DNA of 64,000 nt from Shinisaurus crocodilurus (GCA_021292165.1 CM037877.1:81375691-81439690), one strand, 5' to 3'; positions 22,836-34,215 are shown, numbered from the stretch's first letter. The notes: a model not told the origin generated them from the letters alone. Made by a program: numbers and translations.

Positions 22836-23320
22836 ATTTATTTATTGCATTTATGAATCGCCCATCTGGCTGGCAAACTGGCCACCCTGGGTGATGTACA
22901 ACATGATAAAATATAAAATACATTTAAAACAGTATAAAATGTTAAAATCTTAACCCACCCCATATTCCCGCCTGAACAGCCATGTTTTTAGTGAGCGGCG
23001 GAAGCTCAGCAGAGAGGGGGCATGGCGGAGGTCACTCGGGAGAGCGTTCCACAGTACGGGGGCCGCCACAGAAAAGGCCCTCTTCCTAGTCCCCACCAGT
23101 CTAGCTGCTCTGGCTGAAGGGACAAGGAGAAGGCCGTCTGTGGCAAATCTTGTTGAGCAGCCTACTTGGTGTTGCTGGAGACGCTCCTTGGGATAAACTG
23201 GACCGGAGCCATATACGTTTTTAAAGGTCAAAACCAACACCTTTAATTTGGCTCGGCAAGCAACTGGTAGCCAGTGTATTGAGAAAAAGGTCTCATTTAA
23301 AATGGTGCCCAATATCTATA
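22836..23320 (-). mobile_element. L2/CR1-like LINE 3' fragment
   Basis: The minus strand encodes HWLPVACRAKLKVLVLTFKN, GSGPVYPKERLQQHQVGC and RKRAFSVAAPVLWNALPSDL, then FRRSLKTWLFRREYGVG. The 3' end is a GCCACCCTGGGTGATGTACA-type segment with an ATAAA tail. It is closely related to the plus-strand copy at 38050-38720. Confidence 0.9.
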
Positions 23321-23480
23321 ATACTTGCAATCGCTTATAGAGAAATAAGAGGGATTCTGTACTGGAAAACGGCAGCCTGCTCTTGGCTTGTCGCAAGTGT
23401 GCTTTGATTCACTGAAATCAAGAATAACATACTGAACCTTTTGCCATGAGTGTGTTAAAGTTCTGTGTCAGAAGTTTTAC

Positions 23481-23684
23481 CTTTTCTACATTTGTGCTTC
23501 TGGCAGCCATGATCAACCAAGTAGTATCCTTGGAGGCATCTCTCGCAGCTGGCCTGATCAAGGCACACCTCACAGTGCTCAAAGCAGGGCATGCAAGTGC
23601 TGTTGTCTGCCGAAGGGTAGTGGCCCCGAGGGCAACTCTCAATGCACTCTCCCAGGTATAGGAAAAGCGTGTTGCCTTTCTTAT
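23481..23684 (-). CDS. PCSK5: PCSK5 exon, PC5B furin-like Cys-rich repeat, largest exon here
   Basis: This 204-base exon (2 + 67 codons + 1) includes LYLGECIESCPRGHYPSADN, then STCMPCFEHCEVC and CLQGYYLVDHGCQKHKC. NST is a glycosylation sequon. GECxxSCPxGHY and CQK.xC match PC5B. The acceptor is CTTTCTGTCTTACAG and the donor GTAAAA. GC content is clearly higher than in the surrounding intron. Confidence 0.96.
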
Positions 23685-24093
23685 CTGTAAGACAGAAAGC
23701 AAGAGAAAAACAGAACAAAAATGTTAGGAAAATTGTTAAAGGCCCAGGACCTATACACTGTCTTATCCCAGGCTGAGCCCTAAGCATTGTGTGAAGCTGA
23801 AAGACTGTGTTCCACAGGAAGGCTGCAGGCCTAAACACATTTGCCACAGCAGGGCCCCAAGCGCTGCATCTAGTGTTAACTGGGCAGCTGGGGGTGCACA
23901 CATGTACACAGACACACACTCCCCCCCTCAACGCACACACATCTCCCCTCCCTGCCTGCTGAGATCTAGGGATCACTGTTTGTATGTGTGTTTAGATAAC
24001 AGCCTCTCACGTCCCACAGCCATTGCTCCCAAGATAGCTGTTTCTCTGCCACTACTAGCAGTGGGGAAACCATACTCTCTGAAGCCAGGAAAT

Positions 24094-24094
<1 letters not shown>

Positions 24095-24126
<32 letters not shown>

Positions 24127-24142
24127 GTCCGTCCGTCCGTCC
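24095..24142. repeat. GT plus TCCG microsatellite
   Basis: About 15 GT units followed by about five TCCG units. Confidence 0.95.
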
Positions 24143-24596
24143 CACCCCTCACAGCTCAGCTAATAATCTGGGCTGTGGGTCAACATGGGTGGGGTCCTGC
24201 CAGCTTTGGGTGCCACACAGGGAGTGGCCAAGGGTCTCGTGCCGTCCCAGTACTGTAGAGCCAGCCTCATCAAACTCAGGGGGAGTCACTGCTGAGTACA
24301 CATGTGTAGAATTGTGCTACACATAACTTAATAGGTAGGATGGGGCCGTGTTCAGTTTAAGGGCAAGCCACCAAAGCAGTAAAAATCAATGCAGAGTCCA
24401 TTTCCTTTTTGCTCTCAAGATGGCTGCTGTGATCTAAGGCAATGTGATTCTTCCTGGCTCTGTAGCTTCCTTTGGAACTCTGAAGGAGCACTTTTCCTTT
24501 GGAGACACCCCCAGATGTGGTGAGTGAATGAGGCTGGCCCAACAGCAGGCAGTCGTCTGTGTGTGGCTGTTGATTGACCAGCCACTTATTTTCAAG

Positions 24597-25579
24597 CAGG
24601 GATGGGGACTCAGACTCGAGGACTCGACTCGTGAGTCGGACTGAGTCCCCCCTCTGACTCGACTCGGACTCGAGTCCCAATATTTTTAATGGGACTCGAG
24701 ACTCGACTCGGGACTCGAGACCAAGGACTCTTCAACATCCCTGGGCTGTGCCAGAAGGAGTGGAGAGGAGCGTGATCGCCGGCGAAGAGCGCATGGAAGC
24801 GAGGTGTGCCGCTGCTCGGCCACTATGGACAGGAGTGCAGCCCCAACAGTGTGTCAAGATTTATTTTGATTGATGTGTTGCGTACTTGGGAGAGGCAGAA
24901 GAAGGACCTGAGATTACTCTGTGTGGCTGCTCTGAGTGTGTTTCTGGTTCCAGCAAGTTCATCACCAGTGGAGCGGGTGTTCAGTGAGGGTGGAATTGTG
25001 ATGAGATCTCACCGTTCCAGAATGGGGGCCAAACATTTAGAAAAAATCATGATCCTCAAATGCAACATGGATAAGTTTTAGGAAGTACAGCAAGTTTATT
25101 TTTTAAAATCATTTTTCTAAAATGCAACCTTTCAGACATTTTGGGTTTGGCTGCCCCTGCCTGCCTGTCTGGGGTTCCCAGCCTCCTCTGCCTGCCTGGT
25201 CTCTCCTTGACCAGTTCAACAGTTGAATTGTCCAAGACAAAGGCCTCTGCCTGCCTGCTTTGGGGTTCCCTGCCTCCTCTGCCTGCCTGGTTATTTTGGG
25301 TTTTTCTGCCTGGTCTGTTCTTGCCAAAATCAGTGGCAGAGTTTTGAGATAAAAAGGCACACTTGTGCCTAGAATTTATTTAAACCACACATCTGAAGTA
25401 GCCTTATTTTGTTGGGGAAAAAACCCCATTGATTTTAATAGGGACTCGTGGAGTCATCTTTGGGAGTGACTCATGACTTGTGAGTCACCATTTTGGACCA
25501 AGGACTCGGACTCGGACTCGAGTCCAAAGACTCGTGACTCGACTCGTGACTCGAGACCAAGGACTCTTCAACATCCCTG
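24597..25579 (+). mobile_element. hAT transposon, internally deleted, with transposase C-terminal remnant
   Basis: TIR-like ends CAGGGATG and CATCCCTG are flanked by a perfect 8-bp duplication TTTTCAAG (24589-24596 and 25580-25587). Both subterminal regions are crowded with ACTCG/CGAGT repeats, as hAT elements often show for transposase binding. Inside, 24806-25081 (plus) encodes a 91-residue frame with VFLVPASSSPVERVFSEGGI and RSHRSRMGAKHLEKIMILKC. This is the hAT dimerisation domain (SS..ERvFS..G......R). The N-terminal zinc finger and catalytic core are missing. Confidence 0.92.
24806..25081 (+). pseudogene. hAT transposase C-terminal (dimerisation) fragment
   Basis: The open frame covers roughly the last 70 residues of a hAT transposase plus non-homologous leader residues. 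The motif ASSSPVERVFSEGG and the downstream RSRMGAKHLEKIMILK are diagnostic. The upstream transposase exons were lost in the internal deletion, so it is not a functional gene. The frame has stayed open, which argues for a fairly young copy. Confidence 0.85.
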
Positions 25580-26619
25580 TTTTCAAGTTACACTGCTACT
25601 GTTCAGCCCAGTTTGGGAACCTGCCTCCAACCTCAGCCATTCACCCCAAAAGGCTGTGTTAATGGAGCTGTATGACTGAAGAGGGAAGAAAGAGAGAGAG
25701 AGCGCCAGCCTGGATGGCCTGTCTGGTTTCATTATCTTGGAGCAGAAAGGAAAGATAAGGGGAAATTTCTCAGGAGAATCTGGGGCTGAATCACTTCAAG
25801 AATGTTATTTGGGGAGATCTGGGTAACAAATCAACTTGGGGACGATAAATGAAGGGGAATTGATTTGGAGCAGAAACTGTGTGGGGAATTAACTGATTTG
25901 CCTTTGTGAGATGGCTGCTCATGTTGCAGCAGCAAATGTGAGGGTGGGGAGGGCAAAGGAATATTTTGGAGCTCAGGCCCCACTGCTACCTTGTATTCAG
26001 TTTATCGTGGGCAACTCACTTATATCCCTCTAGTCCAGCACTTTTGTTTGCAACAGAGGCCAGCCAAATGCCCTTGGAGAATGTACAAGCAGGGCGTGAC
26101 TCACGTGAGGACAACAAAATCCCAGCACTTGTTCCCAGCACTTGATACTTACAAGAGAGAAAGTTCTCTGTGTTATCATTTTTCAGGCTTTGGTCATATT
26201 TCCTAAACTGGGCAAATATTTTCTAGAAACTGTTCTACTTGCTTAATTCTTTGGTCATATAATACATGGTAACTTGTCCTGCAGTTTGTGCCTTGGCTCA
26301 CTTTCTTGAGGAATCTGCTCTGCAAGTCAACTATTTCCTTCTTTCTGATTGTGGCACATTCGTAGTGAACTGATACGTGTGGATGTACTGCTTGGTGGCA
26401 GAGAACTTGTAAGCAAGTGCAATAGCTACACACCTTGGATGAACTGGGTGTTTCTGCGGGCTCCAACTCCTTACCGGTCAGTCTTTGTGAGTGGGATAGG
26501 CTTGGCAGGATGGGTGGATGACTGGGCCCACTGGCTGTCAGAGCATGACAGAAGAGAGTTCTTTACCCACTATGAAGTACTGCTTAGTAGCTAGAGACCT
26601 GACATAATGCATTTGCTCT

Positions 26620-26961
26620 CAGGACTGGCATCAAGGGTAGGCATGGTTGGGCACCTGTCAAGGGCCCATACCCTAGCAGGGCCCACTGACAAGAGCCCCT
26701 TGGAGTTGCCCCTCCTCTTCACAGTTGCAGCCTGCTTGTTCATCTGCCTCTCAGACCAGACAATGGTGGTGGTGAAAAGGAGTAGCAGTAGATGCCACGG
26801 CCTACTTGCTCACTGGCTCTCTGCCTGTCAAGCAAGCAAGGGGTAGCAGTGATGAGAAAGAGGGTGAGGAGCAACCAGCAGCTGGTGACAATGGCAGTGA
26901 GAATATAGACGCTCTGAGGGAGGGGGGCCATTGGGTCCTCAAAAACCTGGAGCTGGCACTA
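26620..26961. mobile_element. hAT-type nonautonomous element, family 1 copy 2
   Basis: It starts CAGGACTGGCATCAAGGG and ends GAGCTGGCACTA. It is flanked by the perfect 8-bp duplication TTTGCTCT (26612-26619 and 26962-26969). The interior is homologous to 12257-12605. Two copies with the same ends and different duplications confirm the boundaries. Confidence 0.87.
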
Positions 26962-27947
26962 TTTGCTCTGATCTGATTATTCCCTGAGAGTGTGGATCCA
27001 GTGTGTGTACAGAGATTTTTTGTTGACTGCATTGGCTTCCTTGTTAATTTCAACAGAGAAGATAGCTCTATATGCACAAAGTGGTATATGTATGCAGGAG
27101 ATGCAGATCTTCTTGGAGTTCTGGGAAACCAATTAACTGGAGCTTACATGGCTGAGCCACCATGGAGCAGAAGAGCTAATCATGATCTGAGGTCACTGCT
27201 ACCCTTCCCTTACATTTACATCTCTACTTAGAAATGGAAATGGCTTCCTATTAACAATAACTGAGTCATTTTCTCTCAGTAACTCATTCCAAAGTCCATT
27301 ATTTTCTCAGAAAGCTTGAAGTGCATAATTAAATTAATAGAGGAGAATCTTAAGGAGAAGCATTAACAGAAAAAGAAAGGTTTCATGAAGGCACTCCTAC
27401 AAGTAGCCCAGGATACAAAGCCTTGTTCTCCATGCACTGTCTGCCTATATCACCTTGTTCAGATCTCCTGTCAAGCTAGCTGAATTTATGTCAATTTGAG
27501 CCGGCCAGTTCATTTGGTTAGACATGATAATTAGATGTATCCATAAGTATATAGAATTACATCTATCCCCCCATGCTTGCTTTCTGGCTGTCACTTTTTA
27601 AGTAAGGTGTTTTTTTTAAAACAACAACAGCAAGAAAAAAAAATCACAAATCACACAGTGAATAATATAATATAGTGTCAAAGTGACAGCACTGAAGAAA
27701 AGATCATGCAATGTTTTGCTGTTTTTATTATTCATTGTTTAATGTAAAATTGCTAACTTAATGCAACTTGATTTAGAGCTTTCCAAGTCAATCCAGGAGG
27801 CAATCTTGAGTTCAGCCACCTAGTTTTCTTCCCAGTTGAAAATGTAGCCATAAGAACTGCTACAACTGAGAAAAACACAATTAGGTGGGTTGTCAGCCAG
27901 GACCTCATTTCCCCCTCTGCCTAGCCTCTTCTGCAGGGCTGGAAACA

Positions 27948-27975
27948 AACACACACACACACACACACACACACT
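27948..27975. repeat. AC microsatellite
   Basis: About 14 AC units. Confidence 0.9.
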
Positions 27976-27994
27976 ATCTCTGTCCCCTCACTGA

Positions 27995-28106
27995 CTGGGT
28001 TCAGACAACATGATAACCCACACTCAAGGGTTATGGGTTGGATATGGATTGTCGTTGAACCATAGGTTTTTGTTGAAACATGGGTTATCGTGTTGTCTGA
28101 ACCCAG
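27995..28106. mobile_element. 112-bp TIR element (CTGGGTTCAGACAACA family)
   Basis: The 26-bp terminal inverted repeats match at 25 positions: both begin CTGGGTTCAGACAACA and end GATAACCCA. CTGA lies on each side (27991-27994 and 28107-28110), a possible 4-bp duplication. A related element lies at 38999-39183. Superfamily not assigned. Confidence 0.8.
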
Positions 28107-28228
28107 CTGAGATAACAAACCATGGTGAACAACCCACAGTTCACAACCCAACTGATAGCAAAAAACCTCCACTCTTGTTGCTGTCATTAGCCAAGCCTCT
28201 GGAAGGGAGGGGGGAGAGCTCATTAAGA

Positions 28229-28347
28229 CACAATCCTATGCATGTTTACACAGAAAGATGTCCTACAACACCCAGGATTCCCCAGCTATCATGGTTAGCT
28301 GGAGAATGCTGGGAGTTGTATGACTTTTCTCTGTCTAAACATGCATA
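28229..28347. mobile_element. Short palindromic nonautonomous element
   Basis: CAATCCTATGCATGTTTACA on the left and GTCTAAACATGCATAGG on the right form inverted ends. The interior has GCTGGGAGTTGTATGACTTT. It is the same family as 1909-2035. Confidence 0.65.
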
Positions 28348-28605
28348 GGCCCTTATTCTCTGAACCCATTGGCTAATTCATGGGCATTTTGTAGATATCT
28401 AGTATAGATTCCAGGAATTCAGTATTGTATTGGGATTTTTGGTATGCTGGGAGAATGGAACCAAGAAATAACTGCAATATAAAATAAAATGAGTTCCTAT
28501 TTTTGCAACAACAATGAAAAAAACCATATAAATTACTGCTCTATCCACTATGCATTTTGAGGTAAAATTAAGAGAAGGGAAATGGTAAAAAGAGCATGTC
28601 CTTAC

Positions 28606-28742
28606 CTTTTCCACAAGTGGTGCATTTGTTAGGTTCACTTCCACTGCATTCCATACAGGTCTGATGGCATGGCTGACACTGATTTTTAAATTCAAATTTC
28701 CCTTTAGGGCACTGAAGAACACAGTGTCCATCATCCAAAAAT
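28606..28742 (-). CDS. PCSK5: PCSK5 exon, PC5B furin-like Cys-rich repeat
   Basis: This 137-base exon (1 + 45 codons + 1) encodes FLDDGHCVLQCPKGKFEFKN, then QCQPCHQTCMECSGSEPNKC and TTCGK. Motifs shared with PC5B include FDDG/LDDG.CV, KFEF.NQC.PCH.TC and CTxCG. The acceptor is a long pyrimidine tract ending TGATAG, and the donor is GTAAGG. Its phase joins both neighbours. Confidence 0.96.
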
Positions 28743-29480
28743 CTATCACAAAAGAAAAGGGGCAAGTATAATACTAGAATCAAGTTACAGAAGAATACCT
28801 TCCTTTTGAAAAACAAGCTCAAACAAACTCTGAGAGCTGCTTCCATCGTCAGTGCAAAGTATATTCCTTATATACTTTGCACTTTGTTCTCCCTTCTACG
28901 TGGCCTGTATTTATAACATTTGGCAAGATAAAGAGTATGGCTAAGTAAGCTTTTTACTTCAACTTTATATTGCCATCTAGAGCCAGATTTTCACAGTCAT
29001 CATTGATCCCATGCCTACCTGTCTCCATGCCCCAACCACGGAAGTGTTCCAAGATCCTACTAAAAAAATTAGTGATGTACTGAAACACCACCTCCCCTTT
29101 TGCAACCTCTTAGTTTCCTTGCAAAAGAGGGAGTTATTTTTCTGCCTCTTTCACAGGTATTTTGAGAATTTTGGAGACATTTCTCAGTGTGCAGGCCTTC
29201 GGTGCTTGCCTTACTGTAAGGAGGTGGCTGAGGAGTGTGTGAAAGCTGAGAGGACTTTTAACAACAACAACACCAAACCAAAAATTTGCTCAACTTTCAG
29301 GATCTCAGCAGGCAGCAGTACTGCAAAGCCCCAAGGGAAGAAAGAGGTCACGGTTAAGTCCTGGGCAGCACAATCCAATGTGGCTGCCTGTAACCCTCTG
29401 TACTTGGAGGATTACAGGCATCCAATGGAGGGTGGAAGGTGCATGGAGGGGAAGGTCACCTCCGCGCTCCTCGCACCCTG

Positions 29481-29957
29481 CAAAAGACTATGGGCATGTT
29501 CTCACAACACGGGAACCGCGGGGGAGCAGAAGTCCCCCGCGGTTCCCGTGTCGTGCGAATGCCGACCGGGGGTGCCCCCGTGGGACGGCCGCGTGCGGGA
29601 CGCACGCAAAGTGACCATGGTCGGTAGAGGGGTAAGCCCCTACCACGTGTGGCCACCCTGCCGTGCGAACAGCGGGCGGGCCATCCCGCGGGGCCCGCAC
29701 AGAGGCGGCAGCCCAGAGTGGCCGGAGCTGCCGCCGCTCCATCCTGTAGGGGCAAATGGCCCCTCTGGGCATCCCGGGCCCCGCCCCCTAGTGCTGGGAG
29801 GCCCACACTGTGGTGCGGGGACTGCCGGCTCCACCGGGGTATGCCCACGCGCATGGGGCGCAGGTCATCTGTGGTGCCCCGCCGGACCCCGCAGATCGCC
29901 CCGTGGTGCCTCCCTTGCCCGCAGCCTGGGTCGTGCGAACTAGCCCAAAGTCTTTTG
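29481..29957. mobile_element. GC-rich 477-bp TIR element
   Basis: The left end is CAAAAGACTATGGGC and the right end, inverted, CAAAAGACTTTGGGC; similarity continues over about 30 bp. CCCTG is present on both sides (29476-29480 and 29958-29962). The interior is very GC- and CpG-rich with local palindromes (CGGGAACCGCGGG...CCCGCGGTTCCCG). Long open frames across it are GC artefacts. No transposase is visible. Confidence 0.75.
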
Positions 29958-30924
29958 CCCTGGCTCACAAGGAGGGGAGGCTGATGTGCCACCAGAATAC
30001 ATCATATCGCGGCAGAACCTGTCTCGGCTCCTCCCCGACCGCCTCCCTGTTCACATACCTCCAGCTCAGAGGCTGGTCTTCCAGCCTGGGAGCCGCAGCT
30101 GGTGCGGTTCTTCCTGTGCTGGCTGCGAGGGCGGAGGGAGGGCACTCCGTCTCTGAGGTTGGAGTCCCAGCTCTGACCTTGGAGCGTGTTTCTGAGGTCG
30201 GAGCTGGGACTCCGACCTCTCCTATGGCCAGCTAGATCCTGTCTAGTGGCCATAGGATTGCACCCCTAGGGGGCTTTCTAGGAAGCATAAGCAGCTGGGG
30301 AGGCTGCAACCTACAGAATAAGACAAAAGTTATAAAATAAAGAGCACCTCCTGCCTTAAACCACCTCTTTATAGTAAAGTAGGAAATTTCTCCAAAATTC
30401 TCACCTCTTCCCACAATTTTCAGATGCAATTTCTTTTTGCCCTTCCTTTCAACAAATGCTCGAAAACAAATAGATAGAAAAATTCAGCACAGTGCTACTA
30501 AAAATAAGTGAAGAAACAGTAATTTTTCAAAGAACTTACCAGTAAAAACAACAACACCAACAACACTATGATTTTCCTGCAAGATTCTTTTGCAATTCTC
30601 CGTTTGGTTTGTGGTGTCAACCTCAAGAAATTCTAGTGCTTACTTTTTAAAATAAATGAATCAACAATGGATACTTTTTATGATGGCTCCCCCCCTCCCG
30701 CTTTTTTTGGCCTTTGAATAATAAATCAGTTTCTGCAGAAATCTGTTTAAGTTGCCAGGAAAATGCAAGTGAATGTGTCATCCAAATGTTGGGCCCCATT
30801 TCAATTTCCTTGTGTTTAATTATGTCACTCAACATTGAGATGGGAAAGTGAGCAAATACATTAAATTATTAATATAATGTAATTGGTGTATTCCAGATGA
30901 GCTGCTGCATTTTGGCTAGTGTGG

Positions 30925-31110
30925 GATATTTTTATATATTTATATTTATATTTATATATCGCCCATCTGGCCGGCAACCGGCCACCCTGGGCGATGTGCA
31001 CAGAAAGAATAAAAGCAATAAAATACATTTAAAACAATATAAAAATTTTAAAATCTTAACCCACCCCATATTCCCGCCTGAACAACCAGGTTTTTAATGA
31101 GCGCCGGAAG
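30925..31110 (-). mobile_element. L2/CR1-like LINE extreme 3' end
   Basis: It shares CGGCCACCCTGGGCGATGTG and CCACCCCATATTCCCGCCTG with the 22836 and 38050 copies, and carries a short ATTTATAT-rich tail. Only the last residues of the reverse-transcriptase frame remain. Confidence 0.8.
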
Positions 31111-31134
31111 CTCATATATGCAATTTTTCTATAC

Positions 31135-31240
31135 AGTGATACCTTGGATTGAGAGCATAATTCGTTCAGGAAACATGCTTGTAATCCAAAACACTCTTAT
31201 ATCAAAGCGAGTCTCTGGCGGGTGTGAGCGGGGCCGATTT
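31135..31240. mobile_element. Partial copy of the TA-type TIR element
   Basis: TA then CAGTGATACCTTGGATTGAG, continuing GCATAATTCGTTC and ATCAAAGCGAGT, is homologous to the left end at 5013. The right end is missing or diverged beyond about 31240. Confidence 0.7.
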
Positions 31241-31269
31241 CGGCCCGCTACGCCCGCTCGAGGCGAGCA

Positions 31270-31690
31270 GTTACATCCCTACATAGGGATGGAAGAATCT
31301 GCCAATTTCTGGTTTTCCCAATTTCTCATTTTCCCAATCTTAAATTCAGTTTGTCCCAAGCTTTGAGATTTTTTTTTTAAACTTTGCATGAAGATTTGTA
31401 TGCATTTTTGTGTGCATTTCTCCTAATAGATACATTTGTGTATGCAATTTTGCCTAATATAAATATTTTTTGCAAGCAGTTTCCTAACACTATGTATTTT
31501 TAACATTATTTCATGAATAAATAATTCATGAATAATTTTTGTGTGCACTTTCCACCAAAATACACATTTTTAATCGGAGAATTCCTGTGCAAATTTTGAA
31601 GGATAACTGAGTTTTGGTTTGTGTATTAGTTTGAAAGTGCAAAATTAGGCAAGTTCACATTAAAATGTGAACTGAATAAATTTCTCCCCC
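31270..31690. repeat. AT-rich unclassified interspersed repeat
   Basis: TATGCAATTTTGCCTAATAT, TGCAAGCAGTTTCCTAACAC and TATTTTTAACATTATTTC parallel the copy at 10441-10680. Confidence 0.5.
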
Positions 31691-32904
31691 ATCCCTTGTT
31701 TTTCTTCTTCCCTCGGATATGCTGGAATAGATGCATAGACTCCACCTGTCCTTAGGGCTCTGATTCTAAGTTTTGTTATGGGAGTAAGTCAGTAGCTTGT
31801 TAAAGAGCTCAAGATTTTCTATAAATACTCCTTGCAATATATATATCAAGTGGTCATGAACTTTCCCCATTACTTGAAACAGCAGTCTAGATTGCCTGCT
31901 TACGATAGGTCTACTTCTGAGAAGGTAATCCTTCTGTCCATTTCAAATAGCAAACCGAAGTGTAAAGCTGGCCATTTGCCCTACTTTACTGAGGCCACTC
32001 CTCTTTTTGAAGGGCTAAGAGAACAGTCCTCTATTTGAAGGTCTCACCTTTTTGATGGGCTGCTCAGTTGAAGTCGACTAAAGATAAAGAACGATAAGAA
32101 GGGGGATCAGGGGCCTTAAAGTTGCCCATCAACAGTTAGCATCTGGACAGCAGATTGAGCAAGGCACACAAGTCACCTGATCATAAGTCTTCCCACTATG
32201 GTGAAATGTATTGTATTTTTATTTAAATTATAGTAATTATTGTTAAATTTGCATATAAATTAGCACATGCAAATTTTATGCAAATCCATGCCATCTTTTT
32301 TGGTTGCGTTTCTTCGTTTTTGGCGATGAGTAAGTGGCCACCCTAAGTGTTTAAGTGTGAAAAGTTCGACTTACACGTAGGGGCTTTAGCCTGCCATTTC
32401 AAGGGACAGGCTGGGTACTTGATCATGATTAGTTCTACTTGGAAGGAGGTTCCCTAGCCCATTAATTGTACCTTGTTGTGTCTCTTTCCTTCTGTTATTT
32501 CTGAAAGTGTCTTTGCATGTGTGTACTATAAATATAAAATTGGGACAAATTAAAGTAGAGTCTGGATTCCTCCCCCCCAAAAAAAATTGGGCCAGAAGAA
32601 CTCGACTTGTGAGTAATGATAGTCACTCGTTAACAAATGGTGAGCTGACTAATTTATATATTCTGAAGGAGATTTGGACATTCTGAGTTGTTGTAGGGAT
32701 GTCTAGAGTGCCTCATTAATTAAACATAAGGGATTCAGAGGAAAAAATTAGTATGTGAGTGACAGAATGACATGTTATAGAGAATTCATAAGATTCTTCA
32801 AAAGGATTTTACCAACAGCACTAATGTCACATGCCCTCACTCATTATCCATTCTGGCATCTTGATTCTGAATTCTTCAGAGCTGTTTTTTTGTTGTTGTG
32901 TATA

Positions 32905-32906
<2 letters not shown>

Positions 32907-32963
<57 letters not shown>
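32907..32963. repeat. Compound CT / AC microsatellite
   Basis: About 17 CT units directly followed by about 11 AC units. Confidence 0.95.
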
Positions 32964-32964
<1 letters not shown>

Positions 32965-34215
32965 ATTATATATACAATCAATAAACTAGGGAAGAAGATA
33001 TTATTTTTCTTAAACTGGGAGTGGCTACATACGAAATAAAATAAAATAAAAAAGGGAAAAGGAGGGGAAGTAAAAATAATTAAGAGAAAGAGGGTGTGCT
33101 GCGGGGAAGGCTTCCAAACCACCCCAGAACCCTAGAACAAGCTGTGGGTTGCAGGGTACTGTGAAAGCCACCCCTGCTGTCCACCTCACTGGGTTCGGCA
33201 ACATGGCAACCTGTGCCCGGCACAGGTAATTCTGGACATGAGGCGGCACACAACTGGCACACGTGGGGCAGGGAAAAGAAGCCATCTTTTCCTTCCCCGA
33301 TTGTGTGAACCCAGCCAATAGCTTTGCAACTGTTCTTTTGAAAGGAGGGGAATATCCTGACAGTAGATTTCACACAACACAAGAAGACATCGCTTTATGT
33401 AGATTTCCCATAAAGGAATTTTTCACAGACCCAGAAGACTTGTTTCATACTTTGTAGAAGTAAAAGAGAATCTCATGGTAAAAACTCATTTTTGCTTAGT
33501 CAATCTGCATTATCTAAGTGCCGTTCATTACTTGCTTTGTCCAAGGCATTTAAAGGCCATAAAGAACCAGAGGACCTGAGAGATCCTGAGACTGAAGAGG
33601 GTCTTTTTCCAATAAATTAAAAAATAGCATGCTTCAGAAAACTTTCTTTCTATTCTTCTTGTGTCTTATTTTATATGAAGTAGAGCTGGTTTAATTTCAA
33701 TTTCTTTTGCTCCTCATTAGTTCTTGTTAGATTTTCTATCACTCTTAAAGCACAGAATGTGTGTTAGAGGAGAAGAAGAAAGGGAAATATAGCTATAGGA
33801 TGAAAGAGAAAGATGTAAGAACTCAGGTGTAGTTTTTACTGTAGGTGAAGTACTAAGTTAGCGTGAGTAAACTTGTCTGTAAATGGCTTGTACGTTACAA
33901 GCCATTTAAAATACGTTAAAATATTAAGATCAATCATATGAATGGAGTGGAAATAAAACCACCCTGGGCTATGTGTCTCCTTAGAAAATTCCCATAATTT
34001 TGGAGACAAATTCTGAACACTTCAATCCAATTAATGTTGAAATAGGCATTTTGATAGAATGTTGACTGACTGCATCATTCCAGACTTTGATCAATAGTAA
34101 CGCAGTAATGTGATTGCTTCACCACATATTCAGTTATACTTCAATTCACAAGCAGCTTGAACTGGGGTGCAGTAAACGTGGGGGATGTTGCAACCGATGA
34201 ATAACAATTACTTAC

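Larger units (their letters stand above)
20335..23480 (-). other. PCSK5: PCSK5 intron, 3.1 kb
   Basis: It contains an inverted repeat (20436-20537), a compound GTT/CTT microsatellite (21224-21343), two copies of a short palindromic repeat (22108-22192 and 22727-22818) and an L2/CR1-like LINE 3' end (22836-23320, minus). Nothing else is recognised. Confidence 0.7.
23685..28605 (-). other. PCSK5: PCSK5 intron, 4.9 kb
   Basis: It contains a TG plus TCCG tract (24095-24142), a hAT element with transposase remnant (24597-25579), a hAT element (26620-26961), an AC tract and two short TIR elements (27995-28106 and 28229-28347). The stretches 25590-26610 and 26970-27940 show nothing identifiable. 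Confidence 0.7.
28743..34215 (-). other. PCSK5: PCSK5 intron, 5.5 kb
   Basis: It contains the GC-rich TIR element 29481-29957 and a GC-rich tract to 30240, a LINE 3' end (30925-31110, minus), a partial TA-type TIR copy from 31135, an AT-rich unclassified repeat (31270-31690) and a CT/CA microsatellite (32907-32963). The stretches 30250-30920, 31700-32900 and 33000-34210 hold nothing I can name. Confidence 0.7.

Noticed and set aside
23455..23976. Single 173-residue gene on minus
   Set aside because: Only 23481-23684 is coding; the upstream part is intron read through the acceptor and the downstream part reads through the donor.
24806..25081. Domesticated hAT-derived host gene
   Set aside because: The element still has its ends and target duplication and lacks the zinc finger and catalytic core; it looks like a transposon copy, not an exapted gene.
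29011..29943. 310-residue open frame on plus
   Set aside because: Most of it runs through the GC-rich TIR element (29481-29957); equally long frames exist on the opposite strand; no recognisable domain. GC richness makes stops rare.
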